Shown here one piece after another: positions 1 to 14,744 of a stretch of 64,000 bases of DNA; positions within the stretch are counted from its first letter, which is position 1; each line of letters begins with the position of its first letter. The stretch spans positions 28,708,311 through 28,772,310 of the forward strand of contig CM068835.1 of the NCBI GenBank assembly GCA_028554795.2, given 5' to 3'. The notes below the pieces were generated by a model that had not been told where the DNA came from, did no database searches, and saw only the letters and a program-made list of their open reading frames with translations. This DNA comes from Sinohyriopsis cumingii. Lineage: Eukaryota; Mollusca; Bivalvia; Unionida; Unionidae. The translations under genes were made by a program, and so were the position numbers.

Positions 1-517
1 TTTACTGTCAAATCGTAGTAGGTCTCTTTACTTTCCTTTTCTTTCAACGGGTCTTCTTAAAGTGTAAGGAGAATGTATTCGTTTTCTCTCACACATTTTG
101 CGAGTTTCTTTTCTCAGCCTAAACACTGTCTTCTGCATTCAAGATGACCCTACCCCTTATCTTCTTGGGAAAGTACAATACTTCTTTATCCGTTCTTTTT
201 GAGTACTGTACCATAGGATGTGTGTATATGTGTGTATATGATGATCGAAACTGTCCTGGTGTAAATGGATTTAATAGTGTCACCATAATTCAATGTCGAG
301 CGGATGCTTCCTTTATTAGTCGAACGTGCTCAATGTAATTTTTCTTTATAATTTATACGTCTTAATACTCCTTGAAACTTCAGCTTACTTCATTATTATT
401 TTGATAACCATAGGTTGTCAGGGTTTAACATATTCCCCAACATCACCACCTCACCTGGCGTACAGAAGTTACCTTAACTTGTATTGCGTCATGCTTTGTA
501 CATCTCTCTCTCTCTCA

Positions 518-518
<1 letters not shown>
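1..518. other. Gene-less host DNA
   Basis: No exon, RNA gene or mobile element is recognisable. The only structure is a short CT run (about 503-518) leading into the CA microsatellite. Short open frames here have no recognisable similarity. Confidence 0.5.

Positions 519-561
<43 letters not shown>
519..561. repeat. (CA)n microsatellite
   Basis: About 21 CA units directly follow a CT run. Confidence 0.95.
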
Positions 562-563
<2 letters not shown>

Positions 564-1029
564 CGCACGCTATTGTACACAAGAACATATACTCATCTAA
601 AAACCCAAGATGTTATTAAATTACCTTGTTACTTGAAATGCAAGATTGCTTCCCTTCTAAGATAGTTTGAAAATGTTAAAAAAAATAATTAAAACAAAAC
701 AAAACACGTAACAAAATTATTCTTTCTCTTATTCACCGAGGCTACATATTTTTCCAGCGTTTAATACAAAATTACTATAATTGGTTCAATTAATTTTTTT
801 AGTCATTCTGTGGACACCTGGAAGTTGGCTGTCTTCCGTTCTTAACAGTTTAAAGCGATTGGCAGTCATTATTATTTATAAGTACCCTAATAGTGTTTAG
901 CTGTTATTACGGTTTATAAGTACCATAACAGTTTACAATGAATGACTGTCATTAAAATTTATGAGTACCCCTATAGTCTGGGAAAATGTTGTTCATATTG
1001 TCATTATTATCATTAAAATATTGTCATTG

Positions 1030-1030
<1 letters not shown>

Positions 1031-1060
<30 letters not shown>
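1031..1060. repeat. (ATT)n microsatellite
   Basis: About nine ATT units, ending at a TTTCAG that resembles a splice acceptor. The following 110 bp end at a GTGAAAG donor-like site, but the encoded peptide was not recognised, so no exon is called. Confidence 0.85.
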
Positions 1061-1061
<1 letters not shown>

Positions 1062-1182
1062 TCAGATTCATGAGGGATGCTGGTGGTTACAGTTTTTTGG
1101 CCAGTGGGCAGAGGTATTTTCCACAATTCCAGCAAGACATTCTTGGTCTGGAGCTACTGCAACTCCCTTTACTAGGTGAAAG

Positions 1183-1183
<1 letters not shown>

Positions 1184-1228
<45 letters not shown>
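1184..1228. repeat. (CA)n microsatellite
   Basis: About 22 CA units. Nothing recognisable lies between here and about 1,800. Confidence 0.95.
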
Positions 1229-1231
<3 letters not shown>

Positions 1232-1815
1232 CCCATGCATATTTTTAAAAAAAAATCATGTTCGGTCAATAATGATGTAGATAGAATATTGAATATTGTC
1301 AATTTTTGGGGCTCGGAATTTTAAAATAGCAAGTTCAAGTAGAAAATGCAAGGAGCCTGTAATGGCCTGAACATCAAATTGGGTCACTTACATATCAATA
1401 CATGTACAAGTAATCATATTTTATTTGTCTTCCCCAAATAGTTTTCCTTAATTGTGATAAGATTTTTTTCTCCACAAATGTCTGAAAAGTCTACACCCAA
1501 GTGACTAGTCCAATACCGTTTTGATACTGATGGACTATATGTATAAATCCTCCCGCGAAAATCAATATCATCAAGGGTGGAGGGCTGATTTATCGGCCTA
1601 CCAAGTGACCTGCACAGTTACACAGGAACAACTGCAGAATCACGTAGCAACACATTTGTCTTTGTAGCAATTTTAGTCAATTGGATTCCAGTAAACTGAT
1701 ACTGATAGTGCTGACAATTGTCATGTCCATGAGTCAGCAATTGGGTCTCTCATAAAGGCAAACTGATATGAGTTGTCTGTGGAACTCCAGAGCTGTCTTA
1801 AGATGACAATTGTTA

Positions 1816-1992
1816 TTATATGATGTGCAAACTTCTTTAAATGTTGTGCTTTTGTACTTATATGATGTGCAAACTTCTTCATATCTGTGCTTTTGTACTT
1901 ATATGATGTGCACATGTCTTTATATGCGGTGCTTTCGTCCTTATATAATGTGCAAACTTCTTTATATGCTATGCTTTCGTCCTTATATGATA
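1816..1992. repeat. Minisatellite, about 43-bp unit, 4 copies
   Basis: Degenerate tandem copies built round TATGATGTGCAAACTTCTT and GCTTTCGTCCTTA. The next 1.3 kb (1,993-3,308) shows no gene or repeat that I can support. Confidence 0.8.
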
Positions 1993-3308
1993 ACCGGGCT
2001 GGAGATTTTGCTTAAAATTAATAATGCCCCTATAGATAAAAGTAAATATGCTTTGATAGCATTTTATATATGAATTTGCTGTATTTTGGCAGTAGTAACA
2101 CAATAAGAGGCCAAAGCAGACCTCCAACCACTCATCGTGTTACGTTAGTCTAAATAATAGCATCTTTTGGGTAATGTGACTTGAATGATATTCTCCATTT
2201 TATCATTATGACAGCCACATTTTTATTCACATTGGAAGTATTTGAGGAGAAATAAGTAAACGAAATCTCTTACATATGCTATGAATACTGGATATTGGTA
2301 GAGAGATAGCACAGGCACAACATTTGTACAAATTGTTCTTCAGTAAATTCCAGAAAAACTGGTGGATTAGTGTTATAAATGTCATAATAAAAATTTTCAC
2401 CAGGATGCCATATAAAGCAGAAACCTATATCTTTCCAGCTCTTATAATCGTGTTGATTAGACATGCTATTATTCGATTTCGATGAAAACTATTCTGCTGA
2501 GAAAATGTGTATGTACTATAAATGTGTAAGTTGTTCACTTGTAAATTTTCTATATCACAGAATCCACATATGTATTATTAAAATGTGTTTTAAGGGACTA
2601 TGTATCCTGTACTATATGCTAGAAAGTGTATGTTTCTCAGAACTCACATACTTGGTATTAGCTTCACAGTGGATATGCAGCTGGTTTTCATATTAGAAGT
2701 AACCAATTTTTATTTTCTGTTTCATAGCAGGAAGGAGAGGAATAAAGAGTTAGCTCTGGTCGAATAAAACAACAAAACAATTTATTATGGCATTTTTTTC
2801 CAGAAGAAACCAACTTTACATTTTGCGACGAACAACAGAAAAACTGCAATATATTGACTTAATATACAACACCTGCAAAATAGCAATAAACTTTGATAAA
2901 CATGACAAAAATATACATATAGGTTATATATTATGTATATTTTCTGAACATGTTACAACAGGTACAATTTTTTATGAAACAAATTAACAAAGAGAAAGTG
3001 GAAAGTGAAATAAGAAATCATTTAATGTAAGGTTAACAGTCTTGTGACTTGTCCCATAAATGGCCATTGACATGTGACATAAAACCGCAAAATGTCTATT
3101 AACCATATAACACAAGGCAAATTAGATTTGTAAGATTTGTGTGATTTCCTTTCCTCTGGACAGTTTGATCCTTGCAATACATCACTGTTTTGAGCAATAT
3201 TTATAAACTTTTTCAATCCCTAATCCTAAAATAATAAAAAATCAGGACGTAATCTATATAGGAATATTTTATATTTTGTCAATACAGTATTTTGACACTT
3301 GCACTAGT

Positions 3309-3600
3309 GGGGGCCCTGAGTGGCTGAGTGATCTAAAGCACTCACCGTTACGGATCATTGCCATCTCACAACTGTCTGAGTCTCGGGTTCGGACAATGTG
3401 GGTATGTGAGAAAGCTTGTCAGTAGCTTCTCGTGGGTCGGTGGTATTTTTCTGGGTTTTTCCCGGGGTCTTCCTCCACCATTGATACTGGCCGCCATGTA
3501 TAGCCTATCTTGTGCTGAAAAATGTGTTAACCCCTACACCAACAACAACAACAACAACAACAACTTGCTGTTTGTAAAGTGTCGAATAAAGGTGAATGAT
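3309..3600 (+). mobile_element. tRNA-derived SINE, copy 1
   Basis: The head has a tRNA-like A box (TGGCTGAGTGATCTAAAGCA, 3,321-3,340) and a B box (GGGTTCGGA, 3,385-3,393), the internal RNA polymerase III promoter of a SINE. A body follows with the GGTCGGTGG...TTTTCCCGGGG...CTCCACC block that recurs at 12,240-12,290. It ends in an (AAC)n tail at 3,540-3,563. It resembles mollusc SINE families, but I cannot name the family. Confidence 0.75.
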
Positions 3601-4197
3601 TTGAGCAGTAAAAGTATATCAAGTTTAAGCTAGAAAAGTCTTTGTGATGGGGCACTTTGACTTTTCTTCTTTTCTCGCCCCCGTTGTCAGTATTAAACTT
3701 GAAAGGCTAACTTCTATGACTCACCAGGGCATCGCAACGCAGTCTTGATAAAGTAAACATCTGAGTTACCAGCCATAACCGCTCGATAGGAACCCATGTC
3801 AAATTATCATTTTTAAAGATAAATTGATTTGCATCGTAGTTCAGAGATTCTAGGCTGTCCAAACTCTGACGAAAGAAATGACTATCTTAGGAAAATTTAG
3901 GAACCGCTGCGTACGATTGGTCAGAGTAAATCAAGGTACATACTTTGGAAGTAAGGTGAAATTAAAGTGACGACCTTGGTCGAAATTCTTTAGTCCGAAA
4001 ATTCCTGAGAGAGGAGAAGTGTGACACCATAGCAAGAAACATTCAATTAGGTGAATGATGTTATTCAACCGGCTAACGAAAATGTTTGTGTGCTTGTATA
4101 TTTTTATAACTCTCAGTGCCTTCAGTATTCAAAGAGTAATTATTAAAAAAATCCATGGTCTTTTTGACAGTGGAGATATGTGTTTAGAATGTGTTTC

Positions 4198-4450
4198 CAC
4201 TTCTATGTCTCCACGTCTCTTCAATGTACTGGTTCACCACTTCTGTGTTTCTATTCATTTTTCATGTATTGGGTTTATCACTTCTATGTGTCCATGGGTT
4301 TTTCATGCATTGGTTTCGTCACTTACGTGTCTCCATGCATTTTATCTGTACTAGCTTAATCATTGGTATGTCTCAATGAATTTTTGATGTGCTGTGTCCA
4401 TCACTTCTGTGACTCAAAAACTTGTAATGTACTGCTTTCATCAATATATA
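4198..4450. repeat. Minisatellite, about 41-bp unit, 6 copies
   Basis: Diverged units start CACTTCTRTGTSTCC and end near a TTCATGTATTGG-like block. The short open frames across it are by-products of the repeat. Confidence 0.75.
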
Positions 4451-4566
4451 TCTTTCTGGCTATGGTGAAAAGTTGCTGTCACTGTCCCTATGACTTCATT
4501 TTTATGGTGACATGGAGTTTTCACTAAAAGACTTCTAACTATGAATGCATGATCCTACATGAATAG

Positions 4567-5290
4567 TGTCAATCTGACATCCATTATTTCCACATGGTCC
4601 TAAATGAAAATGTACCGATCTGTCATTCATTATTTCCACCCGGTCCTAAATGAAAATGGTGCCAATCTGACATCCATTATTTCCACATGGTCCTAAATGA
4701 AAATGGTGCCAATCTGACATCCATTATTTCCACCTGGTCCGAAATGAAAATGGTGCCAATCTGACATCCATTATTTCCACATGGTCCTAAATGAAAATGG
4801 TGCCAATCTGACATCCATTATTTCCACATGGTCCTAAATGAAAATGTACCGATCTGTCATTCATTATTTCCACCCGGTCCTAAATGAATAGTGTGAATCT
4901 GACATCCATTATTTCCACATGGTCCTAAATGAAAATCGTGCTAATCTAACATCCATTATTTCCACATGGTCCTAAATGAAAATCGTGCTAATCTAACATC
5001 AATTATTTCCACATGGTCCTAAATGAAAATGGTGCCAATCTGACATCCATTATTTCCACCCGGTCCTAAATGAAAATGTACCGATCTGTCATTCATTATT
5101 TCCACCTGGTCCTAAATGAAAATGATGTCAGTTTGACATCCATTATTTCCACATGGTCCTAAATGAAAATGTTGCCAATCTGACATCCATTATACCAACA
5201 TTTAGCTACATGGAAATTGTGTTGGTGTGATATCCATTATATCAACATGGTCCTAAATGAAAATGGTGTCCATCTGACATCTATTTATGT
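4567..5290. repeat. Minisatellite, about 49-bp unit, about 14 copies
   Basis: Units contain CTGACATCCATTATTTCCAC, ATGGTCCTAAATGAAAATGG and TGCCAAT. Two variants (ATGGTCC and CCCGGTCC with GTACCGATCTGTCATTC) alternate, a mild higher-order pattern. Confidence 0.9.
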
Positions 5291-5800
5291 CTACATCTGA
5301 AGTATTCTTGAGGTAGTGCCATAAGATTATATAAACTTTTCCCATTGTATCAGCAACCCAGAAACCAGATATATGACTAACATATAGGGTCCAAAATGTA
5401 GGGTAGACAACTTGGTCATTTGTAGTAAGTATTCAATGGAATAAACGTCGGTCTGTATAAAGAAGTCTTTGCCTCTCACTACAGAACTCAAACAATACAA
5501 CATCCAGTATGGATGACGACGAAAGGCAACTAATTTGAAAATCGTGTTAGCTATAACAAACATCAGAGACTCAATCACTTATCAGTTGAAAGAGAAATAA
5601 GGTATTACTTATATTGCTGGACGTTCTTTGTGTCCAGAGTAGAGCGCCAGTGTTCTGGGGAGTCTTGTCCCTTGTGTTAAACAGAACTGATATTCAGATA
5701 TACTTATATGGGCAACTTTACGCTGTGTCTGCTTTATGCCATGTTACAGGAAAGACATCAGTGTATTAAACTTACGTAATCTAAAGTAGGACTTAACATT
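5291..5800. other. Gene-less host DNA
   Basis: Unique-looking sequence between two arrays. An 83-codon minus-strand frame (5,327-5,578) has no recognisable domain and no promoter or splice context, so it is not called. Confidence 0.4.
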
Positions 5801-6480
5801 ATTATGTGTGATTTGTACATAGTAGAATATGCGTGATTTGTACATATTCTGTGCATTATGTGTGAGTTGTACATATTCAACATATTATAAGTGATTTGTA
5901 CATTTTCTGTAGATCATGTGTGATTTGTATATACCAATAGATTATGTGCGATATGTACATATTCTGTACATTATATGTTATTTGTATATATTCAATAGAT
6001 TATGTGTGATTTGTATATATTCTGTACATTATGTGTGATTTGTACATATTCTGTACATCATTTATGATTTGTACATATTCAGTAGATTATATGTGATTTG
6101 TATATATTCTGTACAGTATGTGTGATTTGTACATATTCTGTACATCATGTATGATTTGTACATTTTCGGTACATTATGTGTGATTTGTGCACATTCAGTA
6201 GAGTATGTGTGATTTGTTTATATTCAATAGATTTTGTGTTATTTGTATGTATTCAGTAGATTATGTCTGATTTGTACATATTCAATAGATTATGTGTGAT
6301 TTGTACATATTCTGTACATTATGTGTGATTTGTACATATTCTGAACATTATGTGTGATTTGTACATATTCAATAGATTTTATGTGATTTGTGCATAATCA
6401 GTAGATTATGTTTGATTTGTACATATTCAGTGTTATGCATGATGTGTACATATTGAATAGATTATGTGTGACATCTGCAC

Positions 6481-6565
<85 letters not shown>

Positions 6566-7425
6566 CGATTTGTACATATTCAATAGATTATGTGTGATTT
6601 CTACACATTCCATAGATTATGAGCGATCAGTACAAATTCATTATCTTATGTGTGACTTGTACATATTCAATAGCTTATGTGTGATTTCTACACATTCCAT
6701 AGATTATGAGCGATCAGTACATATTCATTATCTTATGTGTGACTTGTACATATTCAATAGATTATGTGTGATTTCTACACATTCCATAGATTATGAGCGA
6801 TCAGTACATATTCATTATCTTATGTGTGATTTGTACATATTCTGTACTTCATGTATGATTTGTACATTTTTGGTACATTATGTGTGATTTGTGCACATTC
6901 AATAGATTATGTGTGATTTGTACATATTCAATAGATTTTATGTGATTTGTACATATTCAGTAGATTGTGTCTGATTTGTACGTTTTCAACAGAGTATGTG
7001 TGATTTGTACATATTCTACATTATGTGTGATTTGTACATATTCAATAGATTTTATGTGATTTGTACATATTCAGTAGATTGTGTCTGATTTGTACGTTTT
7101 CAACAGAGTATGTGTGATTTGTATATATTCTACATTATGTGTGATTTGTACATATTCAATAAATTTTCTGTAATTTGTACATATTTAGTAGATTGTTTCT
7201 GATTTGTACGTATTCAACAGAGCATGTGTGATTTGTACATATTCCATAGATTATGAGCGATCAGTACATATTCATTATCTAGGGTGTGACTTGTACATAT
7301 TCAATAGATTATGTATGATTTATAATTTCGATGGATTATATTTGATTTTTTCATATTCAATAGACTGTGTGTGGTTTGTACATATCTGTTGCATTAGACT
7401 CAACATCAAGACTGAATCTCACTGA
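5800..7425. repeat. Degenerate 28-30-bp minisatellite, about 1.6 kb
   Basis: Units of the type TATGTGTGATTTGTACATATTC followed by TGTACAT or AATAGAT, about 50 copies. A derived sub-array at 6,590-6,830 has longer composite units containing GATTATGAGCGATCAGTAC. A pure TA microsatellite interrupts the array at 6,483-6,560. Confidence 0.9.
6483..6560. repeat. (TA)n microsatellite
   Basis: About 39 uninterrupted TA units inside the 29-bp minisatellite. Confidence 0.97.
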
Positions 7426-7439
7426 CGTTCTTGTTAGAG

Positions 7440-7590
7440 AAACAAATTTCATTATAGACTGATCCGACAATGTAAGGCCACATGTTGACAGAAAACAAAT
7501 TCCTTTATAGATTGATATGACAATGTAAGGCCACATGTTGACAGAAAACCAATTTCATTGTAGTCTGATATGACCATGTAAGGTGACATG
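7440..7590. repeat. Minisatellite, about 54-bp unit, 3 copies
   Basis: Three units with GACAATGTAAGGCCACATGT and TGACAGAAAACAAATTC. The next 500 bp hold nothing recognisable apart from a T-run at 7,762-7,774. Confidence 0.8.
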
Positions 7591-8086
7591 TTGATAAAAT
7601 CGTTTTATTTCTTTAAAAATGTAAGTTTATGGTCATAGTTTGGTCATTTTATTTTTTATGTTGTCTTTCATTAAATATTTCATTTTAAACTTCTAAAAAC
7701 AAACACTTGACAAATTTTGACTAAATCTGGGGGAGAATACCGTTGCTTTACGGGGTCTCAATTTTTTTTTTTTTTACAAATGATGACTCTCAACCATCAA
7801 AAATATAGCCACCATGACTTAAAGAAAAGAAAACGTGTTGAAAACGTTCCTCCTAAAAACCGTTAGGAAGAAAACTCCCCGTATCCAGCAAACAAAACTC
7901 TAATATCTAACAAAGCTGTAAATGGAGACAACTACAAATAGAGCATAGGTTAACTGCGATATAACAAATGCATATGTTGTCTGTTAAAAAGTGCTTGTTT
8001 CAACTTCTCAAACCCAATGAAACAATTTTACACTTGGTGAGAACAAAGCAACTGGGCAAATTAGGAAGATATCGGAGGGTATTTCG

Positions 8087-9000
8087 AATCCACATGGGCC
8101 TCTTGCTTGATAGCCCTAGTATGCATATACATCTTATACAGATATCATAGCATAACTCAGGCAAAAGTAGGCCTCTTGCTTGATAGCCCTAGTATGCATA
8201 TGCATCTTATACAGATATCATAGCATAACTCAGGCAAAAGTAGGCCTCTTGCTTGATAGCCCTAGTATGCATATACATCTTATACAGATATCATAGTATA
8301 ACTCAGGCAAAAGTAGGCCTCTTGCTTGATAGCCCTAGTATGCATATACATCTTATACAGATATCATAGCATAACTCAGGCAAAAGTAGGCCTCTTGCTT
8401 GAGATAGCCCAAGTATCTACACTGGTCGGTCATAATGCACGTGAATGGATCTCTTGCCTATAAATGTGATAGCCCTTGGATGTGAATAAATATTAGGCGA
8501 ATAACAGAGGGTGTTTCTGGGCCACATGGATCTCTTGCTTATAAATGTGATAGCCCTTGTATGCGCACTGGTCAATCATAATACAAGTGAATGGGCCTCT
8601 GTATTGTAAATGTGGTTACGTGATATATGTATACATATATTACGCAATGTCAGAGAGTGACTTTGACACACACAGGTCATTTGCTTGTAAATGTGATAAT
8701 CTAGTACACACACTGGTAAAAAATAATTCAAAAAAAGATCACATTTAATTCATTCTCTTACTTGTATGTGAAAGCCCTAGTTTGCACACTGGTCAGCCAT
8801 AATGCATACGAATGTGCCTCTTGCTTGTACATTTCATAGCCCTGGTACATAGGTACATATTAGACAGATATCAGAGAGTGCTTCTGGCTCACATGGGTCA
8901 CGTCCTTGTAAATGTAATAGCCCTAGTGTGCATATAAACATTAAGCAGGTGTCAGAGACTATCTCAAGCCCACTTAGGTTCCTTGCTTGAAAATTTGATA
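8087..9000. repeat. Minisatellite, about 79-bp unit
   Basis: Four near-identical units (8,090-8,405) carry GGCCTCTTGCTTGATAGCCC and CATCTTATACAGATATCATA. They are followed by about six strongly diverged relatives up to about 9,000 that keep the CTTGCTTGTAAATGTGATAGCCC core. The array is homogenised only on its left side. Confidence 0.85.
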
Positions 9001-9099
9001 ACGTTGGTAAAATTATAATGAAAATGAATCACATTTTAGTCATTCTCTCCACACTATAGCGCACTGTAACTAATTCTTTCCTTTAATTTCCATTTGATT

Positions 9100-10808
9100 T
9101 TAGTACTGAAGACTTTGCATTATTATGGGATTAAAAGATATGCATTCAGCCCAGATGAGCATCTTTAATGGCTTCGATGAATCCACTAAGTCAATAAATG
9201 ATGGATTGGGTTGCAGTACTTTGGCAGTAGATTTGATGCCATTGTCAGATGGTAGATGGAGTTGAAGAAAACTGGTAATAGAGTTGCTGGCTTTGTCAAG
9301 TGGAACAAGGAGTTGAAGTACTTTGGTAATATAGTTAACGACCTTGTCATGTGCTAGTAGAGCTGCTGGCCATGTCAAATGGTAGATGGGCTTGAATTAC
9401 TTTGGTAGTAGAGCTGCTGGCCTTGTCAAATGGTAGATGGGTTTGAAGTACTTTGGAAGTAGAGCTGCTGGCCTTGTCAAATGGTAGATGGGCTTGAATT
9501 ACTTTGGTAGTAGAGCTGCTGGCCATGTCAAATGGTAGATGGGCTTGAATTACTTTGGTAGTAGAGTTGCTGGCCATGTCAAATGGTAGATGGGCTTGAA
9601 TTACTTTGGTAGTAGAGCTGCTGGTGTTGTCAAATGGTAGATGGGCTTGAAGTACTTTGGAAGTAGAGTTGTTGCTGGCCTTGTCAAATGGTAGATGGGT
9701 TTGAAGTACTTTGGAAGTAGAGCTGCTGGCCTTGTCAAATGGTAGATGGGTTTGAAGTACTTTGGAAGTAGAGCTGCTGGCCTTGTCAAATGGTAGATGG
9801 GCTTGAAGTACTTTGGAAGTAGAGTTGTTGCTGGCCTTGTCAAATGGTAGATGGGTTTGAAGTACTTTGGAAGTAGAGCTGCTGGCCTTGTCAAATGGTA
9901 GATGGGCTTGAAGTACTTTGGAAGTAGAGCTGCTGGCCATGTCAAATGGTAGATGGGCTTGAATTACTTTGGTAGTAGAGTTGTTGCTGGCCTTGTCAAA
10001 TGGTAGATGGGCTTGAATTACTTTGGTAGTAGAGTTGTTGCTGGCCATGTCAAATGGTAGATGGGTTTGAAGTACTTTGGAAGTAGAGCTGCTGGCCTTG
10101 TCAAATGGTAGATGGGCTTGAAGTACTTTGGAAGTAGAGCTGCTGGTCTTGTCAAATGGTAGATGGGCTTGAATTACTTTGGTAGTAGAGCTGCTGGCCA
10201 TGTCAAATGGTAGATGGGCTTGAATTACTTTGGTAGTAGAGTTGTTGCCGGCCTTGTCAAATGGTAGATGGGCTTGAAGTACTTTGGAAGTAGAGCTGCT
10301 GGCCTTGTCAAATGGTAGATGGGCTTGAATTACTTTGGAAGTAGAGCTGCTGGCCTTGTCAAATGGTAGATGGGCTTGAAGTACTTTGGAAGTAGAGTTG
10401 TTGCTGGCCTTGTCAAATGGTAGATGGGTTTGAAGTACTTTTGTAATAGAGTTGCTGGCTTTGCCTGATGATAGATGGGGTTGAAATACTTTTCGTAGTC
10501 AAGTTGCTAGCTGTATCAGATGGTATATGTTGTTTAAGTACTTTGGTAGTAGACTTTCTAGATTCGTCAGAGGATAGATGGGGTGGAAGTATTTTGGTAG
10601 TAGAGTTGCTTTTTGAGTTTGATTCTTGTGTTCCACAATTACATAAAATATCCACAATTACATTAAAGGTCCTTCTGTTTAATCTTGTTATAGTAACAAT
10701 TCTTGTAATGTCACTAAGTTGATTATTTTGATTCTGTGGTTCCTCGTTGCGCGGTACATTTTCTGGCAAGTATCCCAAGTCTTGGTCATAAGTTACATTT
10801 CTTCTCAT
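9100..10808 (-). repeat. 51/54-bp minisatellite that stays open in one minus-strand frame
   Basis: About 20 tandem units on the minus strand encode variants of ASSSTSKVLQAHLPFDK (17 aa, 51 bp) or an 18-aa form with an extra Asn (54 bp). A 284-codon frame runs 10,201 to 9,347 without a stop. The flanks (10,808-10,413 and 9,378-9,100) encode diverged units in other frames, so at least two frame changes bound the open part. Upstream, 10,808 opens with MRRNVTYDQDLG and non-repetitive sequence. No signal peptide, membrane helix or known domain is visible. It is either the remains of a low-complexity repeat-protein gene or a satellite that is open by chance. Confidence 0.6.
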
Positions 10809-10839
10809 GTAGCATAATGTCCACAGATGCTTACGTGAC

Positions 10840-11525
10840 TTTATCCTGTTTGTGAGGTAAATTTCCTGACATGTATACTTATGCCCACATATTCTTGTGT
10901 GAGTTTACCCTTGTTGGCGGGTACATTTCCTGGTATGTATTCTAATGCCCACATATGCTTGTGTGAGTTTATCCTTGTTGATGGGTACATTTTCTGGCAT
11001 GTATTCTAATGCCCACATATGCTTGTGAGTTTATCCTTGTTGATGGGTACATTTCCTGGCATGTATTCTAATTCCCACATATGCTTGTGTGAGTTTACCC
11101 TTGTTGATGGGTATATTTCCGGGCATATATTCTAATGCCCACATATGCTTGTGTGAGTTTACCCTTGCTGATGGGTACATTTCCTGGCATGTATTCTAAT
11201 GCCCACATATGCTTGTATGAGTTTACCCTTGTTGATGGGTACATTTCCTGGCATATATTCTAATGCCCACATATGCTTGTGCGAGTTTACCCTTGTTGAT
11301 GGGTACATTTCCTGGCATGTATTCTAATTCCCACATATGCTTGTGTGAGTTTACCCTTGTTGATGGGTACATTTCCTGGCATGTATTCTAATGCCCACAT
11401 ATGCTTGTGTGAGTTTACCCTTGTTGATGGGTACATTTCCTGGCATGCATTCTAATTCCCACATATGCTTGTGTGAGTTCACCCTTGTTAATTGGTACAT
11501 TTCATGGCATGTATTCTAATGTCAA
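10840..11525. repeat. Minisatellite, 64-bp unit, about 11 copies
   Basis: Units contain ACATATGCTTGTGTGAGTTT, ACCCTTGTTGATGGGTACAT and TTCCTGGCATGTATTCTAAT. Nothing recognisable lies at 11,526-11,925. Confidence 0.92.
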
Positions 11526-11927
11526 CAATAGCTAAGGTATGCAGTGTGTGATCTACCGCGGAACTGTTACTTTCCATTGGTCAGGTATTATTAAGTGCTA
11601 ATTATTCATTTGTGGATCCATCTGCGTTCTCCAGCTATATTAAACTGGCGAGATTTGAGGAGGTGGACCCCTATGGCATCAAAATTGTTTAAAGGATTAT
11701 ATATATGTCGTATTCCCACGTAGTCTGTTGTTGTTTGTATATAACCAAAATCAAATATAATTTCGTTTAAAACTGGAAGGATTCAAATTTGTACCCTTTC
11801 AGTCGCAAATTTGGCATATCAACTCTGTTTTATAATTACTTACAATGAGTGTTAGAATAGTCACTGGATATTTTCCAGAAAAAAAACTCCCACCTGATTA
11901 TATTTAGGTTGTTAATATTATCAACTT

Positions 11928-12140
11928 TTACCTTTATATAATAGCAGTGACCCCAGGTATCAGTGTCAGTCTAAGTGTCAACTTTTACATTTATATAATA
12001 CCAGTGACCCCAGGTATCAGGGTCTAAGTGTCAACTTTTACACTTATATAATACCAGTGACCCCAGGTATCAGGGTCTAAGTGTCAACTTTTACATTTAT
12101 ATAATACCAGTGACCCCAGGTATCAGGGTCAGTCTAAGGT
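11928..12140. repeat. Minisatellite, about 53-bp unit, 4 copies
   Basis: Units contain GTGTCAACTTTTACATTTAT, ATAATACCAGTGACCCCAGG and TATCAGGGTCTAA. Confidence 0.9.
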
Positions 12141-12144
12141 GATC

Positions 12145-12365
12145 ATCTTTACAGATCACTCACACAAATCACCTCTGTCTGCATGAGTTCAAGTCTCGGC
12201 TCGATCAATGTGGGGTATGTAAGAAAGCCTGATAGTAGGTTTTGGTGGGTCCATGGTTTTCCCCGGGGTTCTCCTGGGTTCTTCATCAACCAAAACATAA
12301 TGGCTGCCATGTATTACCTACCATGTTTCAAAAAATGGATCTAAACCCCACAAAAATGTATAATA
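12145..12365 (+). mobile_element. tRNA-derived SINE, copy 2
   Basis: Shares the body of the SINE at 3,309: a B-box-like GAGTTCAAGTCTCGGCTCG, then TGTGGGGTATGTAAGAAAGC, GGTGGGTCCATGGTTTTCCC and TGGCTGCCATGTATTACC. The A box is poorly preserved, so this is a decayed copy. It ends near a CACAAAAATG tail. Confidence 0.65.
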
Positions 12366-14577
<2,212 letters not shown>

Positions 14578-14744
14578 TGCAAAGCCGCCCACGCATATTT
14601 CTTATTAAGTACTAAACTGATTATCTCATTTATGATATTTGTTTTGGAATGCATCATACTTGTGGAAGTCCCAACCCTCCCTCTTCTTTGAGTTAAACAT
14701 GGAACTGCGTTGGTTTAGCAGACTTTGAGCTTGGTCTAGATACC

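Noticed and set aside
1066..1175. Possible 110-bp exon between TTTCAG and GTGAAAG encoding FMRDAGGYSFLASGQRYFPQ...
   Set aside because: The pyrimidine tract is replaced by an (ATT)n run, the peptide is not recognised, and it does not match any part of SLC26, so splice-like ends alone are not enough.
4567..5290. CRISPR-like array of regularly spaced repeats
   Set aside because: Units are directly contiguous with no unique spacers, and the surrounding DNA is eukaryotic.
6408..6887. 159-codon frame with YIYIYI runs
   Set aside because: Produced by the TA microsatellite and the 29-bp minisatellite.
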